A DNA stretch of 64,000 bases, taken from NCBI GenBank assembly GCA_030062745.1, contig CP099849.1:7300586-7364585 (forward strand), in the 5' to 3' direction. Positions 38,041-50,211 of this stretch are shown here, one piece after another (within the stretch, counting starts at the first letter, position 1; each line of letters begins with the position of its first letter). Made by a program: the position numbers and the translations under genes. The stretch comes from Capitulum mitella (lineage: Eukaryota; Arthropoda; Thecostraca; Pollicipedomorpha; Pollicipedidae). Under the pieces are notes generated by a model. That model was not told the DNA's origin, searched no databases, and saw nothing but the letters and a program-made list of their open reading frames with translations.

Positions 38041-38700
38041 CCGCCCTTCTGCCTCCCCCGCCCCCTTCAACGCGGCTGGATATGCCGCCGCTGCCGCCTC
38101 TGATTACCACCGGCTCGGTCGCCGCCGGCTGCGACGGCCCCGGCCCGGATCGTCCGGGATTTTTTCCCGGCAGCCGCCAGTCGCCGCCGCGCTAAGCGGT
38201 CCGCCATTCCGGGCGGCGGCGCGCCTTTGTGACGGCGCGCAGTTACAATGGGACGCCCGCCCGGACACGGCCGCCGCCGCCGCTCGCGCCGCCCCCGGGG
38301 GCGGTAATGTCCGGGCGACGACGCGGGGATCGGCCACGGTTTAGTCGGGCTGAGCGCCCGTCAGCTGGGCTTCGGCCGGGCCTGCTCTGGATGCGGCGCA
38401 CGTCGACGGCGGGCGGCGCGACTCCGCAGAAAACGAGCCGGCTTTTTCCGACGTTTATTTCGGCGCGCCCGCGGCCGGTGACATGGCAGCACATGCACGG
38501 GTGCGAGTCTGTACAGCGGCCGCGCCACGCTCTCGACGGAACGACGCCCGGACCCACCACGAACACGGCGACAACCAGCGATAACCACGGCATTCTTTCA
38601 CGGCAACTCTCACATCGATCCGGCTCGGCCCCACGCGCAACATTTCCGGCGATTTGGAGGTCCGGTCCGCGACTCGAAATGGAAGTGGTACTGGTAATCG
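38040..38700. other. GC/CpG-rich island downstream of CTCF
   Basis: A CpG-dense block 0.8 kb past the CTCF stop codon. Overlapping Arg/Pro-rich frames (up to 201 codons) run on both strands without a domain. It may be an independent regulatory island. Confidence 0.4.
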
Positions 38701-39488
38701 GCGCTTACAGACGCGTCAACATGAAGGCCAAACGGCGCCCGCGTCCAGAAGTAGATGACACAAGAGGCGATAAACTCGATTCAGCAGCTTGCCGCACTGC
38801 AGTGCTGGGCCATTGTGTCGCGTTCTATGACTGACATTCACACACTCGACAATCAAATGGCAGCTTCTTTAAGACGTTACACTGCTTGAAAGTCGTAACT
38901 TACAGGGCTTGATCAAAAATTGTGTCCGACATGATGATTCGCGACCTGACAGCGACAAGTTGCAGCCCACTGCTGAGGTCTGACACCTCTTAAGATGCGA
39001 TCCCTAGACAAACTGTTTCTTTCGAGACTGTCGCCAAATATGAGCTTTTGTGAAAATCGGCTTACAATGTCCACTGAATGTTGCTTTTAATTCTGATCTG
39101 CAATTGCAGCCCACAATGGGTACGGATTTTGCATTACTGCGTAAAAACTGTCGTGGGCAGGCCTTCGTGCTTTCTCCTGACACGTCTTGGCAAGTCCTCA
39201 GAACAGGACCGGGTAAAATTACTCCGACCAAAACATTACAAACGAACTTTTCGCACTGACGCATTAAAAGGGCGACATCAAACGAGACTCACTGAGATGC
39301 GCTAGCGCGCTGCACAAATATAACCAAATAACAAGACGGCGCACAGGAAGTAGTGATGACAGGAGGTATTCAGAACAAGCGGATCTTATGGAATGAAACC
39401 GACTCTCCCTTAAAACTAAAGGCATGCATATCTCACTGAGATACTGTACAAATGCTGGTTTGGTAGAGAAGCAGTCGCACTGCGATGT

Positions 39489-42400
39489 TCAGAAGATGTC
39501 TTTCTTTTCCAGGAGATCAACGTCGTCGTCGTCCTGAAATGCAATTTGAATTAGCACCACGGCCTAAAATAAAAATGTTACGCAAAGGCCAGCCTTCTGC
39601 AAACGCTTGATCCGGTAAACTCGGATAAAATAAAACAAAACAATACTAGGGAAAAAAGGACGCCGAGTCCGCTGGCTCCCGGGTCAGAAGTGAATGTCCA
39701 CACAAGACGCCTCGCCTCACTTTCCGTACAAAACGTCTTATGGTCCGCCACAAGCGTTCCACCTGATCGTGTAGCCACAATCCATCCCATAACGTGAACA
39801 ACATTACATACTACGAGGAAAAGGCAAAAAATCGCCGGCAGGAGAGGCATAGTGCTTACGTCGAAGCCGAAGCAGTTCTGCATGTCCTGCTTGCTCTTCT
39901 GGACGGCCTGGTCGTCGACGCGTCGCCGGCCGCCGGGCGTGGTGGGCCGGCGCGGCTGCTCCTCCCCGCCGGCGGCGGCGGCGGCCGGCAGCTGCAGGCC
40001 GGACGGCAGGCCGTCCGACAGGTTCACCTCGGTCGAGAGCGCGCCGGCGTCGATGGTGGCCGCCGGCGCCGCGCCCGACAGCATGTCGATGCCGCTGCCG
40101 GACTGGCCGAGCGCTGAGTCCGGCACCACGGCCACCGTCTGCTCCTCGCCGTTGGCGTCCTGCCGGCATGCAGCACGGTCAGCGCCGTCGTGAAGTGCGC
40201 GAGGACAGCAATCGCGACGCGGCCCGGCGACGGCAACGGCGACGCTACACCGACTCGAAACCAAAGTTCCGAGGCCGACACATGACACTTCGCACACAGG
40301 CGAGCGCAGTGACAATGAGCCGAACGGAAACAGCTCCACGAAAGGGGTCTCGGCAGCCTCAACCATTCCACCGGCGCCCATCCAAATCCCAAACAAGTCC
40401 TATGACACGCGTCACAGGTCGACGCCGCGGCGCCCCGTGCGGCGGCCGTCGCGCTGGTCGTACCTGCAGCTGGATCACCTCCAGCACCACGTACTGCTGG
40501 CCGTCCTGGCCCTGGACGGCCACCATCTTCTGCGCCGAGCCCTCTTCCTCTTCCCCGATCATGTCACTGTCCTCCTGGTACATGGGCTCGTTGCCCATCA
40601 GCTGTCGGCAGGGGCCCCGGTCAGACGGCAGGCCGCGGGCCTCTGACGGCCACGGGAGTGGGCCGCCAGCGTCGCAGTGAACTATCAGTTGGCCAACGAA
40701 GGCATAGTGTACACTGTGTCATGTACGCCGCCTTCGCCAGCGACAGACAGTTAACCTGAAATTCGCAAAACTCAAATACCGCCAGCTTAGACACCTGTTT
40801 GAACAATCACTTAGGCCATCCAACACCACAATGTTACTCTGAAACGCTTCTTGGGGAGTGCTGCCCTAGGACTGCCCTCCCCCCTACAAGCGACCGGCGC
40901 CTTACCGACACTTTGGTCTCGCGTCCGAGCTTGAGCGCCAGCTGCTTCTCGGCGGCGCTGGCCTCCGGGTCGTGGATGGCCAGGTGCCGGATTAGGTTGC
41001 CCTTGTGGCGGAAGGCGCGGCCGCACTCGGGGCACTCGTGCGTCTTCTCGCGCGGCTGCGGCGGGATGTAGTTGGGGTTGTGGTACAGGTTCACGTGGCG
41101 CTTCAGCAGCTGCTTCTGCCGGAACGACTGGTCGCAGTGCTGGCAGACGAATGGCTTCTGGTCGGTGTGGACCAGCATGTGCGACTCCAGGTGGCGCTGA
41201 GAGATGGACGTGTACGGGCACAGGTCGCACCTGAAGCACTTCTCGCCCTCGTGCGTCTTGCTGTGAAGCTGAAAACAGATAAGGAAATATCATAAGGAGA
41301 CTATCAGGAATGGTCCAGGGAGATATGACCACACTGAAAAACGGCAATGATCATGGACTTTGGAAAAACTCCAAAAACACATTTCGATAAGCCACAGCCA
41401 CTCTTTTAAAGCCAGATACGACGAAAAAATATCATTAGACCAAATGGAGACCTACTGCTAGCAAACTGAACGAATATTTAGAACATTCAGTAATTCAAAC
41501 ACGAAAAACTTCACATCTACCAAAACCTGTATCCCCGCACAGAGGAAAACGTCTGCAATCAGCCGTACCTTGAACGAGTACCGGTCGGGGAAGCTCTTGC
41601 CGCAGCGTTTGCACTTGATCGGCCGGTCGGAGGTGTGCAGCTTCTGCACGTGGATGCGCAGGTCCGTTTTGCGGCCGCACGTGGTCGGACACAGCTCGCA
41701 GTGGTAAGAAGGCTTGTCACCTGCGCCACACAACCGTTGTGAGGTGACGAGGCTGGGAGGCCACACAAGCCTGTCTGGACACCAATGCCGCGGCGGCGGA
41801 TACAACCAGCACGCCAAAATCTCTGATTTCCGGTGGAAAATGACACCCGAGATGCAATCACTTTCCACATTCATCTCCCTGTCCTAGCAAGTTATTTTCC
41901 ATTGCTCCATGACCAATTTTGTTCAAGGATCAACGATTGTTTTGCATGCTTTTGGTATTCACCAAAAACAGTGGTTGTGAACTACGACTGAAGCCCTATC
42001 TTTTCACTCTCATGGTCTTTCTAACTGGCACTGCCCACTCTGACACCCTGGCACAAACTGAATTTTGGAACAATGGACACAACAATGGGCGGAACATATG
42101 CACGACCGGATTTGGCTGCAGCACAGCATTGGGAATTAACACTGTCCGTTTCTGGTCTGATGATCAGCCATGGTAGGCAAAGAAACCCGACGAGACACTA
42201 CCCTTCAGGAATGTCACTATAAATGCTGCTGAAAACGCATACACCTAGTGCAAACGACCCAAACGGTGGCGCCAGACTTCCCCCACAAAGCCCACACCAG
42301 TTGACATTCTACAAGTCAATGGTTTGAGTTCGGGTTCGACCGGACAACACGTACCCGAGTGGATGAGCCTGTGCGCCTTCAGCGAGTTGCTCTGCGTGAA

Positions 42401-45400
42401 GCGGGAGCCGCAGATGTCGCACTCGTACGGCTTCTCGCCCGTGTGGATGCGCAGGTGTCGCTTCAGCTTGAACGTGTCCGGCGAGGCGTACGTGCAGTGC
42501 GGACACTGGGAAAGAGAAGTGTACACATCGATCCCTTTCCTTTTGAATCCAGCTTTGAAAGAGGTCTGAAAATCACGCACAAAGCTTCACGAAACCAACC
42601 GATGTACGACGACACGAACAAAGGCCAAGGTTGTGGACATCTTTCATCACATGTCCGCACAACTTTTGAAAGATATGTGAAAGTAAACAAAGCATGCACA
42701 CATCTCCAACCATGGTTGGAAAAGGCGTGGTTCTTGGTGTTAAATACCACCAGAAATATGTGCCCCAAAAACATTTTATACTCCAGAAGTTTGGTCTTCT
42801 GCCTCCACCAAAAGCTAAATTACAATCATATTAACAAATTTCTTGCCCTGCAAGCAAATGACTGTCCCCATTCAGTAAAAAGCAGGTGTGATGTCATACC
42901 TGCTTTTAGTAGGTATCATACCTGCTTTTACTGAATGGAGACAGTCACTTGCTTGCAGGGTGAGACCAGTATTACTCTTTGTAAAATGTTATACTCCAAA
43001 ACAAAAATTATACTCCGACACTAAGACCAAATACCAAATTCCCAATCCTATCTACAACCACGGCTACAATTACAACTATAATCAGTCTACAACTAGTGAT
43101 CTTGCAAATGAAGCTTCACCGAGTCCAATACACGAAATCCCAAAACCACAAAATTCATCGACGGGTGCCCACAATTTTCTAACCCGCTCCCTCCCAGAAC
43201 CGGAATAAAACCACATCCCACGTCCAACATCCAACCCACTCAGACCTCGATCCCGACCGGAGCCCGACGACGTGCCGACGAACGTACCTGGTAGGGCCGC
43301 TCGCCCGTGTGGGAGCGCATGTGGCGACGCAGCTTGCTCAGTTCCACGCTCGAGTACTCGCACTCGGTGCAGTTGTGTGGCTTCTCCTTGGTGTGGATGT
43401 AGCGCACGTGGCGCACCAGCTCGCCTGTCGAACGAGAGGACAGTCAACACACCTGCTGGCCACGCTGGAATGTAAACTCAGCATCACTTATGAACACCGC
43501 ACGGCGGGTCCTTTGCACTCCCTCGCGAACACATCAGCCGCACGCGACCCGCTCACCGGAGGTGGTGAAGTTGCCGTCGCAGAACTTGCAGCAGTGCGGC
43601 TTGGTGCCGGTGTGCGTGTTGACGTGGTTCTGCAGCGAGGCCAGCGTCTTGAAGCCGCGCTCGCACACGGAGCACTTGTGCGGCCGCTCCTCCGAGTGGG
43701 ACTTCATGTGGCGCGACAGCAGGTACCTGCCGGCGCCGATCGGCGGCGTCACGGGAGGACCGCGAGGCAGGGATCGGCACACGTAAGCACGGGAATCCCC
43801 GAAACAGCCGCACAGCCATGAGGCCTCGCGTTGCAACATCGGTGGTCGCATGTTTAATTAGCGTTGCGTGGATTCTATTGACAGAATGATGTGAGAGTAT
43901 GGCGCACCGCAGCACGCAGCGATTCGTCGGTTACCGGCCATGAGCCGAGAAATGTTATAGATCAGTAATGGTAACAACGGCAAAACTGATTCGAGGTGAA
44001 GGTCTGTCCCATAACAGCAGACGACATGACGTACCTTTTGGGACTGGTGTAGTTGCAGTAGCTACACATGTGTGCTTGAGACACTGTCTGCGACTTTTTG
44101 GTGACGATACGAGACAGCTTCTTTTTGTCGTCCTCATCCCCAGATTCCTCCTGCACACGAATGGTGTTAAAAGTGAATCACATACCACAACAGCATTTAA
44201 CAGAAGTCACGCTTTTGCTGCTCAAGCCGACATCGCGGAATTCAAGCAAGGAGACTGATTACTTTCCACAGGTAACAAGAGAACGGCATGGGCGCAAGAC
44301 CCAACTAAGATTTTCAAAACATTCCAGCTCATGCTTTTCTTATAATCGATACGTCTCTCATGGAAGCACTCCTTAACCCAGCCAAGACTGAGGAGGAGGC
44401 GGTTGACTGCCCCCACCCCCCTCAGAGTTTTTTTTCCAAGACTGCGGGAGAGCCAACGAACGCATCGCCACGAAATTCTGTGTAGCTTTTGGTTGACCAC
44501 TGTTGCATCTTATGTCAAAGTTTCGACCTCATGTCGAGTCAGGCGTCTGATATACGTCAGGTCAAGTGGAACAATGTCCAAAGACGTTCGGCAGCCTGCA
44601 ACTTTTTTGGAAAACATGATGTCTAAACGACGCTTTAAATGACTGGAGATCTTGATACATGCAACAAATCTGCAATCTCACAATTTTCGGAGACTTTCGG
44701 GTGATTGACCCAAGGTGAACCCCACTTTTGAGACGTCGTCCTTTTCGGACAATGACGCAATTCTTTCTAACATTTTAAAAGAGAAGTGATGCAAACATCC
44801 AATGGCCATCACTGGGCAAAGAATCAATGACCTCCAACCACTGACCTGAGGTCAGGTCATCAATAACTGTTATGGGCCAAATTGCTTTGCCATTAAAATG
44901 ATGGATGATTTAGGACAGAAAGCAAATAACAGATCTGGCTCTAAATGCTACGAATGATACAAAGATGTTAAAAAGAGCAAAAGTGCATTTAGGAAATAAA
45001 CAGGCTTCTGCCAATAAAGCTTCGCCAATTGTGTAGAGTAGTGCCTACTGATTTGTTTTCAAAATCTAAGCACAGAAAATGATCACAAGAACCACTAACA
45101 TCACCACACATGACTTGGCAAAGCACATGTCGCCAAAATACAACAATGCTACAATTAGTTTTTGTTTATTCCATCCCGATTTCGGCACCGGCGTCCATGG
45201 TGCAGTGACACGAATATTGCTGAACAAATAAGAGAAATCAGACTTGTACTGGCATCTGCGTTTTGCGTTACACATTTTCGTTGGTGTCTTTACCTATGCT
45301 TTATTAATCACAGTCCTTGAGATGACGGCAGTTTCTCGGTTTCACGAAGTCAGCTGTGAGAAAACATGTATACAGCATAAATGGCTTACATATTATCCAA

Positions 45401-47303
45401 AAATAAAAATGAGGCCAGATTCGAACTCTAATCCTCACCAGCGTTCGAGCGATACGCTTATTTTTATCGTGCGACCGATCGTTCGCGAGTTTGAGCGGGG
45501 GGAAATGAATCCCCCAGTCGGGCGTGCATGACGCCGACTATCAATCCGGCGTGGGTGAAAACTGAGCTCTTCCAGCCATCAAACATCTATGCTGAGCAAT
45601 TCTGATGGATCACGCTTCCTCCGGATCCGTAGAGATGGCCATGGGCCCGAGCCGGGACAGCTCCACAAGCATAATAACACCAGCGCGGTATGCAGCTGAC
45701 CCGTTCCCGACTCCGACGGCCGCCATCCGACTCTCACCTCCTCACGCTCTGCCTCGTCGCCCTCGTCAAAGTCGTAGACGCCAATGTCCTGGTCGTCCGG
45801 CTCCTCCTTCTGGCCCTCCTCCGCGTCCGGCTGGAATCAACAGAAAAAGTCAGCGGCCTCAGCACCCGGACATCTTAGACGCGCACTGCCCCCTCTGGCT
45901 GAAAACCACGATACCGCCGGAAACAGAAAGAATCAAAACCGCACAGGACAATTGCAGTCTTGAAACAAAACGAACTGACAGATCAAAATGACATGTTCAG
46001 AGAAAGCAATAAAATTCAGAGCTTGCTGCACGAACGATTACCAGCGAACATCTTGAGACACCAAATGTCGCCAGAACATCGTCGGGAAACGCTTAACTGT
46101 TCCAAACAGGGCGCACCACTCCATCACAGCCCGCCCGCGCGCCCACCTGCACGATGAGCACGTAGCTGACTTCGTCCGAGTTGCCCTCGGACGGCACGAT
46201 AGTGACCGTCTGGTAGTTGCCGGAGCCCGGCACGGCCGTGGTGACCGCCTGGCCGTCGGCCAGCTGCACCTGGCCCACGTTGGCGCCCGCAGCCGCCGCA
46301 GCCGCCGCCGCCGCCGACGCCCGCGTCGTCACCGACCGCTGCAGGGAGCAGGCAGAGGTCAGTGGTGACTAGGCAGTTTCTGTCTGACACAGGTGGCTGG
46401 TAAGTTTTAAATGCAATGAAAATGAAGTTAGAATGAACAGTGCTGCAGCCAACTGCTGTTCAAACCTGAACCTGCTGTCATCTTGAAATGGCTTATGACT
46501 ATGCACTGCTACCATGTGACTGGAGGCACCAACAGACAAACTGTGACGAAAATTTGTTATGTTCTCAATTTGTATGCTGAGTGTTTCATACCACACCAAA
46601 ATGCAAAATGACATTTCCCATTCACAGCACAATGCAAAAGGATAATTCCTTGGTCCCAGTCCAACAAAATAAGAACTACTTGCAAAAATACACTCATTTT
46701 CATTGGAAACAAATTAGATACCAAAATAGGCTGGTCAAACATAGCATTTGTTTACACAAATGAGGCACTGGATGATTTTCAACAATCAAGCACTTGATAT
46801 CAGGCTGAATAAATATAGCAGAGTAAGTCATTTAGAATCAGTTACCTAACTGCATATTCTCCTCTATTCACATACCTTTGGTCTCCCTGAGTTTGTGACT
46901 TGTGGCTCAGGTTCTTGTCTGATAAAATATTGTCCATTCTGGTCCATATACACCTGTCCCACCTCTCCAGCACCTGCCAATACATAACACAGAAATGAGC
47001 CATATATAACACATAGCTTCCCAGCATAGCTGAGGATCATTGCTTTAGACATGAATGCATCACTATATAGTCTGTGAAACCATCTTAAACAAGGAAAAAC
47101 AAATATCTTTTGTTTCCAATGCACTTAATACATATCAGAGCAATTCATATGTCAACTACACACATTTGGAATTTGTAAACATGATATGTATGATTTTTTC
47201 TATGTTGAAACCAACCTTGGTCATGCTGGTTAGTCTGAATCTCCTTCTGGAATGTATCCAGGTAGTTCTGGATATCTGACATGTTTTCAGCCTGTCCCTC
47301 CAT
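39489..47303 (-). CDS. CTCF: CTCF, 11-zinc-finger insulator protein, 13 coding exons
   Basis: CTCF binds DNA and stops cohesin to form chromatin loops and insulators. Exons on the minus strand, all joining in frame with GT-AG introns: 47216-47303, 46876-46973, 46147-46338, 45738-45830, 44035-44150, 43557-43726, 43288-43424, 42355-42505, 41569-41720, 40906-41268, 40464-40601, 39860-40159, 39489-39533; 2,043 nt, 680 residues (human 727). The start is the ATG just after an acceptor at 47,325 and begins MEGQAENM. Eleven C2H2 fingers span about residues 186-498, with diagnostic blocks such as '[15 protein letters not shown]' and '[12 protein letters not shown]'. Exon 4 carries '[11 protein letters not shown]' (Y145, F147), the counterpart of the human YDF motif that contacts cohesin SA2-SCC1. 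Exon 3 has nine alanines. The tail 'NCFGFD' plus [14 protein letters not shown] ends the protein. Finger 11 is C2H2, whereas human finger 11 is C2HC. Confidence 0.96.
42846..42960. repeat. 41-bp-stem hairpin in CTCF intron 7
   Basis: The left arm 42,846-42,887 (CCCTGCAAGC...) pairs with the right arm 42,920-42,960 with two mismatches and one bulged A, leaving a 32-base loop. The loop repeats part of the right arm (TCATACCTGCTTTTA occurs twice). It lies between coding exons 7 and 8, so it is transcribed with CTCF. It could be a small palindromic element or a structured intronic RNA. Confidence 0.85.
45395..45500 (-). mobile_element. tRNA-derived SINE head in CTCF intron 4
   Basis: On the minus strand a perfect B-box core (GTTCGAATC, 45,426-45,418) follows a tRNA-like sequence ending in an A/T-rich tail. 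I could not define a good A box, so a diverged SINE is likelier than a functional tRNA gene. Confidence 0.45.
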
Positions 47304-49239
47304 TGTGAATATTTTCTCAACTGTTCTGAAAAAGCATGATCAGTTACACCACAACAATGGCTGATAAGAGCTATGCCAATACTTGCCTTTTCTTCAGGAT
47401 TTGACAACAGCCAAGTCAGATCTATGCAGACATTACAGACCAATTTAATCAGATGGCCTACACAATGGTGGCTAAAACAGTGGTAATAAAAAAATGCACA
47501 GTATGGACATGAGCACACTAAATTACAGACCATTTCCAACCATTCTGAGGACAACAAAAATCTAAGCTGATAATTTTTGGCATACACAAGCATCCTAACA
47601 GTGTCTTAAGCACACATCATTAACCATAAATGAGATATGGTGAATCTGCCTTGCACATGTGCTAACTGTCAGCAAATGGCCACTAAAAAAAATGAATGCT
47701 TGGTAAAAATATTCAAGAAGTCACACTACACTGTCAATAAAAGTTTAGAAACTTCATCTGTGGTGTCATGGTTATTTGCTAAATCCCTGAATAAAAACTA
47801 TGTCTAATGTACTGCAAACCATCTTATTCATAATTGGCTTCAAATGATTATTCACAGTATACCTGAATTGAGAAGTGGTATTAAGTGATACTGGTTTAAT
47901 GAAACACCAACCACAGTTTTTATCTTACTATTCTCAATGACAATGTGCCCTTAGTATAAATTCATGATCAATGACTGTTTCAGGATATTTCATTGTTTAG
48001 CACAATATACAAAGGTAGAAAAAAATTACTGGGCACATTGTGCTTCATTTCCTATGACCAGTAAAACCATATCACCTTGGAATATTTTCTGTGGTGAGGG
48101 AGGTTCAAGAGAAATAATGGCCAGTATCTGTGACAAGCATGATTTTTAAAATGTATGCATTATATTTATAACACATGCAAATTAAATACATACCACAGAC
48201 ACACAAAAAAAATAAAATAAAAATTTAACAGACAAAACACCCATTCATAATTAACCTGCCAAACATTCCCATTCTGCATTCTGACTGGCACAGTACTAAC
48301 AAATCCTTGTCTGCATTTATGTATAAGGATCAACAGAAACCCTGACAAGCCCATGCTTGGTTGCCTAACCATATGCCATGAGTGAGCATTAACATTCTGA
48401 AGCATTTGCTTTTAAATACATTTGTGTAAATTTCCTGATGACCAGCAGGAAAATAAGATATATCATTGGCTTGACATCTCTTTCATGTATTTTATTCTGA
48501 ATCATTCTCTTCAGTGAACAAAAATGTGACTGAAATGAAAAACTTACAGCAGAAGAGTTGATTTGCCAAACAAAATCCTAGGAAAAGATTCTAAGCTGTC
48601 TTTAGCTGTAAGGAAAATAATCCTAAGCTCACAACTGGTATTGAAAGTGCATGTAGAGAATGCACATGGATATACACAAGCATGAAACTTAGCAATACAT
48701 TTGCATAAATTCCCTGCAAAGCATAAGAAACAGAGAAATAAGGATAAAATTATCCTGACTATGGTGTTGTCAAAATGCAGACCTTAACTGGGTGATTTAT
48801 AACAAAGCCTAATGGAGGCTTATGGTGAATTGGTGTCTTGACATCCTTCCAAATTACTGAAGCACTTTAAAGCAAGACATTTTCAGCAATTCACAAAATA
48901 GGTCACAGGCACAACTGAAAAAAGGATGAAGCAAGCTAATAGTGGCATCAACAGGTCACCTGGTATTGACAGCCATACAAAGAAATCTGCTGAAAATGGC
49001 AGAAGAACTTATACAACACAATGCAAATGCTTATCTTCAAGATATATAAGTAGCCACAAGTTGGCATTAAGGATCTGGGGACCATTACACATTTCAATAT
49101 TTGCAGAAAGGCATAAACATCATCAAGCAGCATGGTACCTAAACCATTCTCTCTGTTGACGACATCTATCTGGACATTACACAGAACATTGCATGCAGAG
49201 ATAACCACGGTTTAGACCTAAACAGCTCAAACACTTGCG

Positions 49240-49520
49240 GCTGTGATCATTTCCATTTTTCGCTCACCAACGGCGCTAGCGTAGATCACATGAGCGACCC
49301 CTATCGAGCGAGTCGGTGAACTAAAGTGAGATTTCAAAACACTATCAAGCCGTTACGATATAAACGGTTCATTGCACTTTACCTACATGTTCACATCATT
49401 TCCAGATCCATCACAATCTAACAAAACCCCGGTTACTCACGCCGAAGAGCCGGTAACCAACGCCTCTCGACAAAATGGCGACCGATTCAGAAGATTTGAT
49501 TGGGCGATAGAGAAACCAAG
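49240..49520 (-). promoter_or_regulatory. Probable CTCF promoter and noncoding first exon (exon end at 49,441)
   Basis: The coding start exon begins at an acceptor (47,325), so an upstream leader exon is required. At 49,441-49,435 the minus strand reads TTCGGC|GTGAGT, a strong donor. Just upstream lies an AAAATGGCGAC site on the plus strand (49,472-49,482), similar to the YY1-type element common near start sites of housekeeping genes. CpGs reappear here after 2.6 kb without any. The transcription start itself is not identified. Confidence 0.5.
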
Positions 49521-49903
49521 TACAAGTACATATATGAAAGGCAGTACAAAGTACTGAGTACCAGTAATTTATGTGCAGTAACATGCAGTATTGTATGAAA
49601 CATAGATCTAACAACTCACGAGCAGGGACGCAGCTTTTCAAAAATGACTGGTGGCCCAAGTGCTAATTTAGACTCATATCGAAGTTTTTCAGACCATTTT
49701 TTCTATGTACCACCAAAGACTTTATGTTAAAAATCCCAAATTGTATTGGTGCAGGGGCCGAGGATATATTGGTGCTGGACCGTCCAAAAAAAGAAGTTCC
49801 ATCCATGCCCACAAGACAGGTAGGGCAGGCACTGCACCAACAGGGCAGCAACCCTACCAACTTAAGATAGATATAAATTGTCCAAAATTGCCTCTAGCCC
49901 AGG

Positions 49904-50211
49904 CAGGCACGTAGCCAGGATTTTCCTCGGTGGGAGGGGGGCTAAATGTCAGCTTTTGTCACATGCCACGGGCACAGGAGCGGATCCAGCGGATCCGTTT
50001 TAGGGACCAAACTAGAGTTTCCTGGGTCCAGATGTTAGTTCAGCGGAGTCATTGATCAGGGACGGGCGGGACGGGGGGGGGATGGAAGACGCTATTGCGT
50101 AGATGATCACTATCAAGTATTTCTGCGAAATCGCTATACAACTAGGGCAGACCGCTAGGCTCAGAGGGGCCATGGCCCCATGGTCCCCCCCCCCCGTTAG
50201 CTACGTCCCTG
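49904..50211. mobile_element. hAT-type MITE with perfect 8-bp target duplication
   Basis: The ends CAGGCACGTAGCCAGGA and, in reverse complement, CAGGGACGTAGCTAACG form terminal inverted repeats. AGCCCAGG flanks both sides (49,896-49,903 and 50,212-50,219), and the next two bases also match by chance. The interior holds G-rich and C-rich runs and an 'AGCGGATCCAGCGGATCC' direct repeat. It is non-autonomous and lies between CTCF and WASp. Confidence 0.85.

Noticed and set aside
39794-40680. Plus-strand open frames opposite the CTCF 3' exons
   Set aside because: CTCF exons on the minus strand explain the sequence and join in frame.
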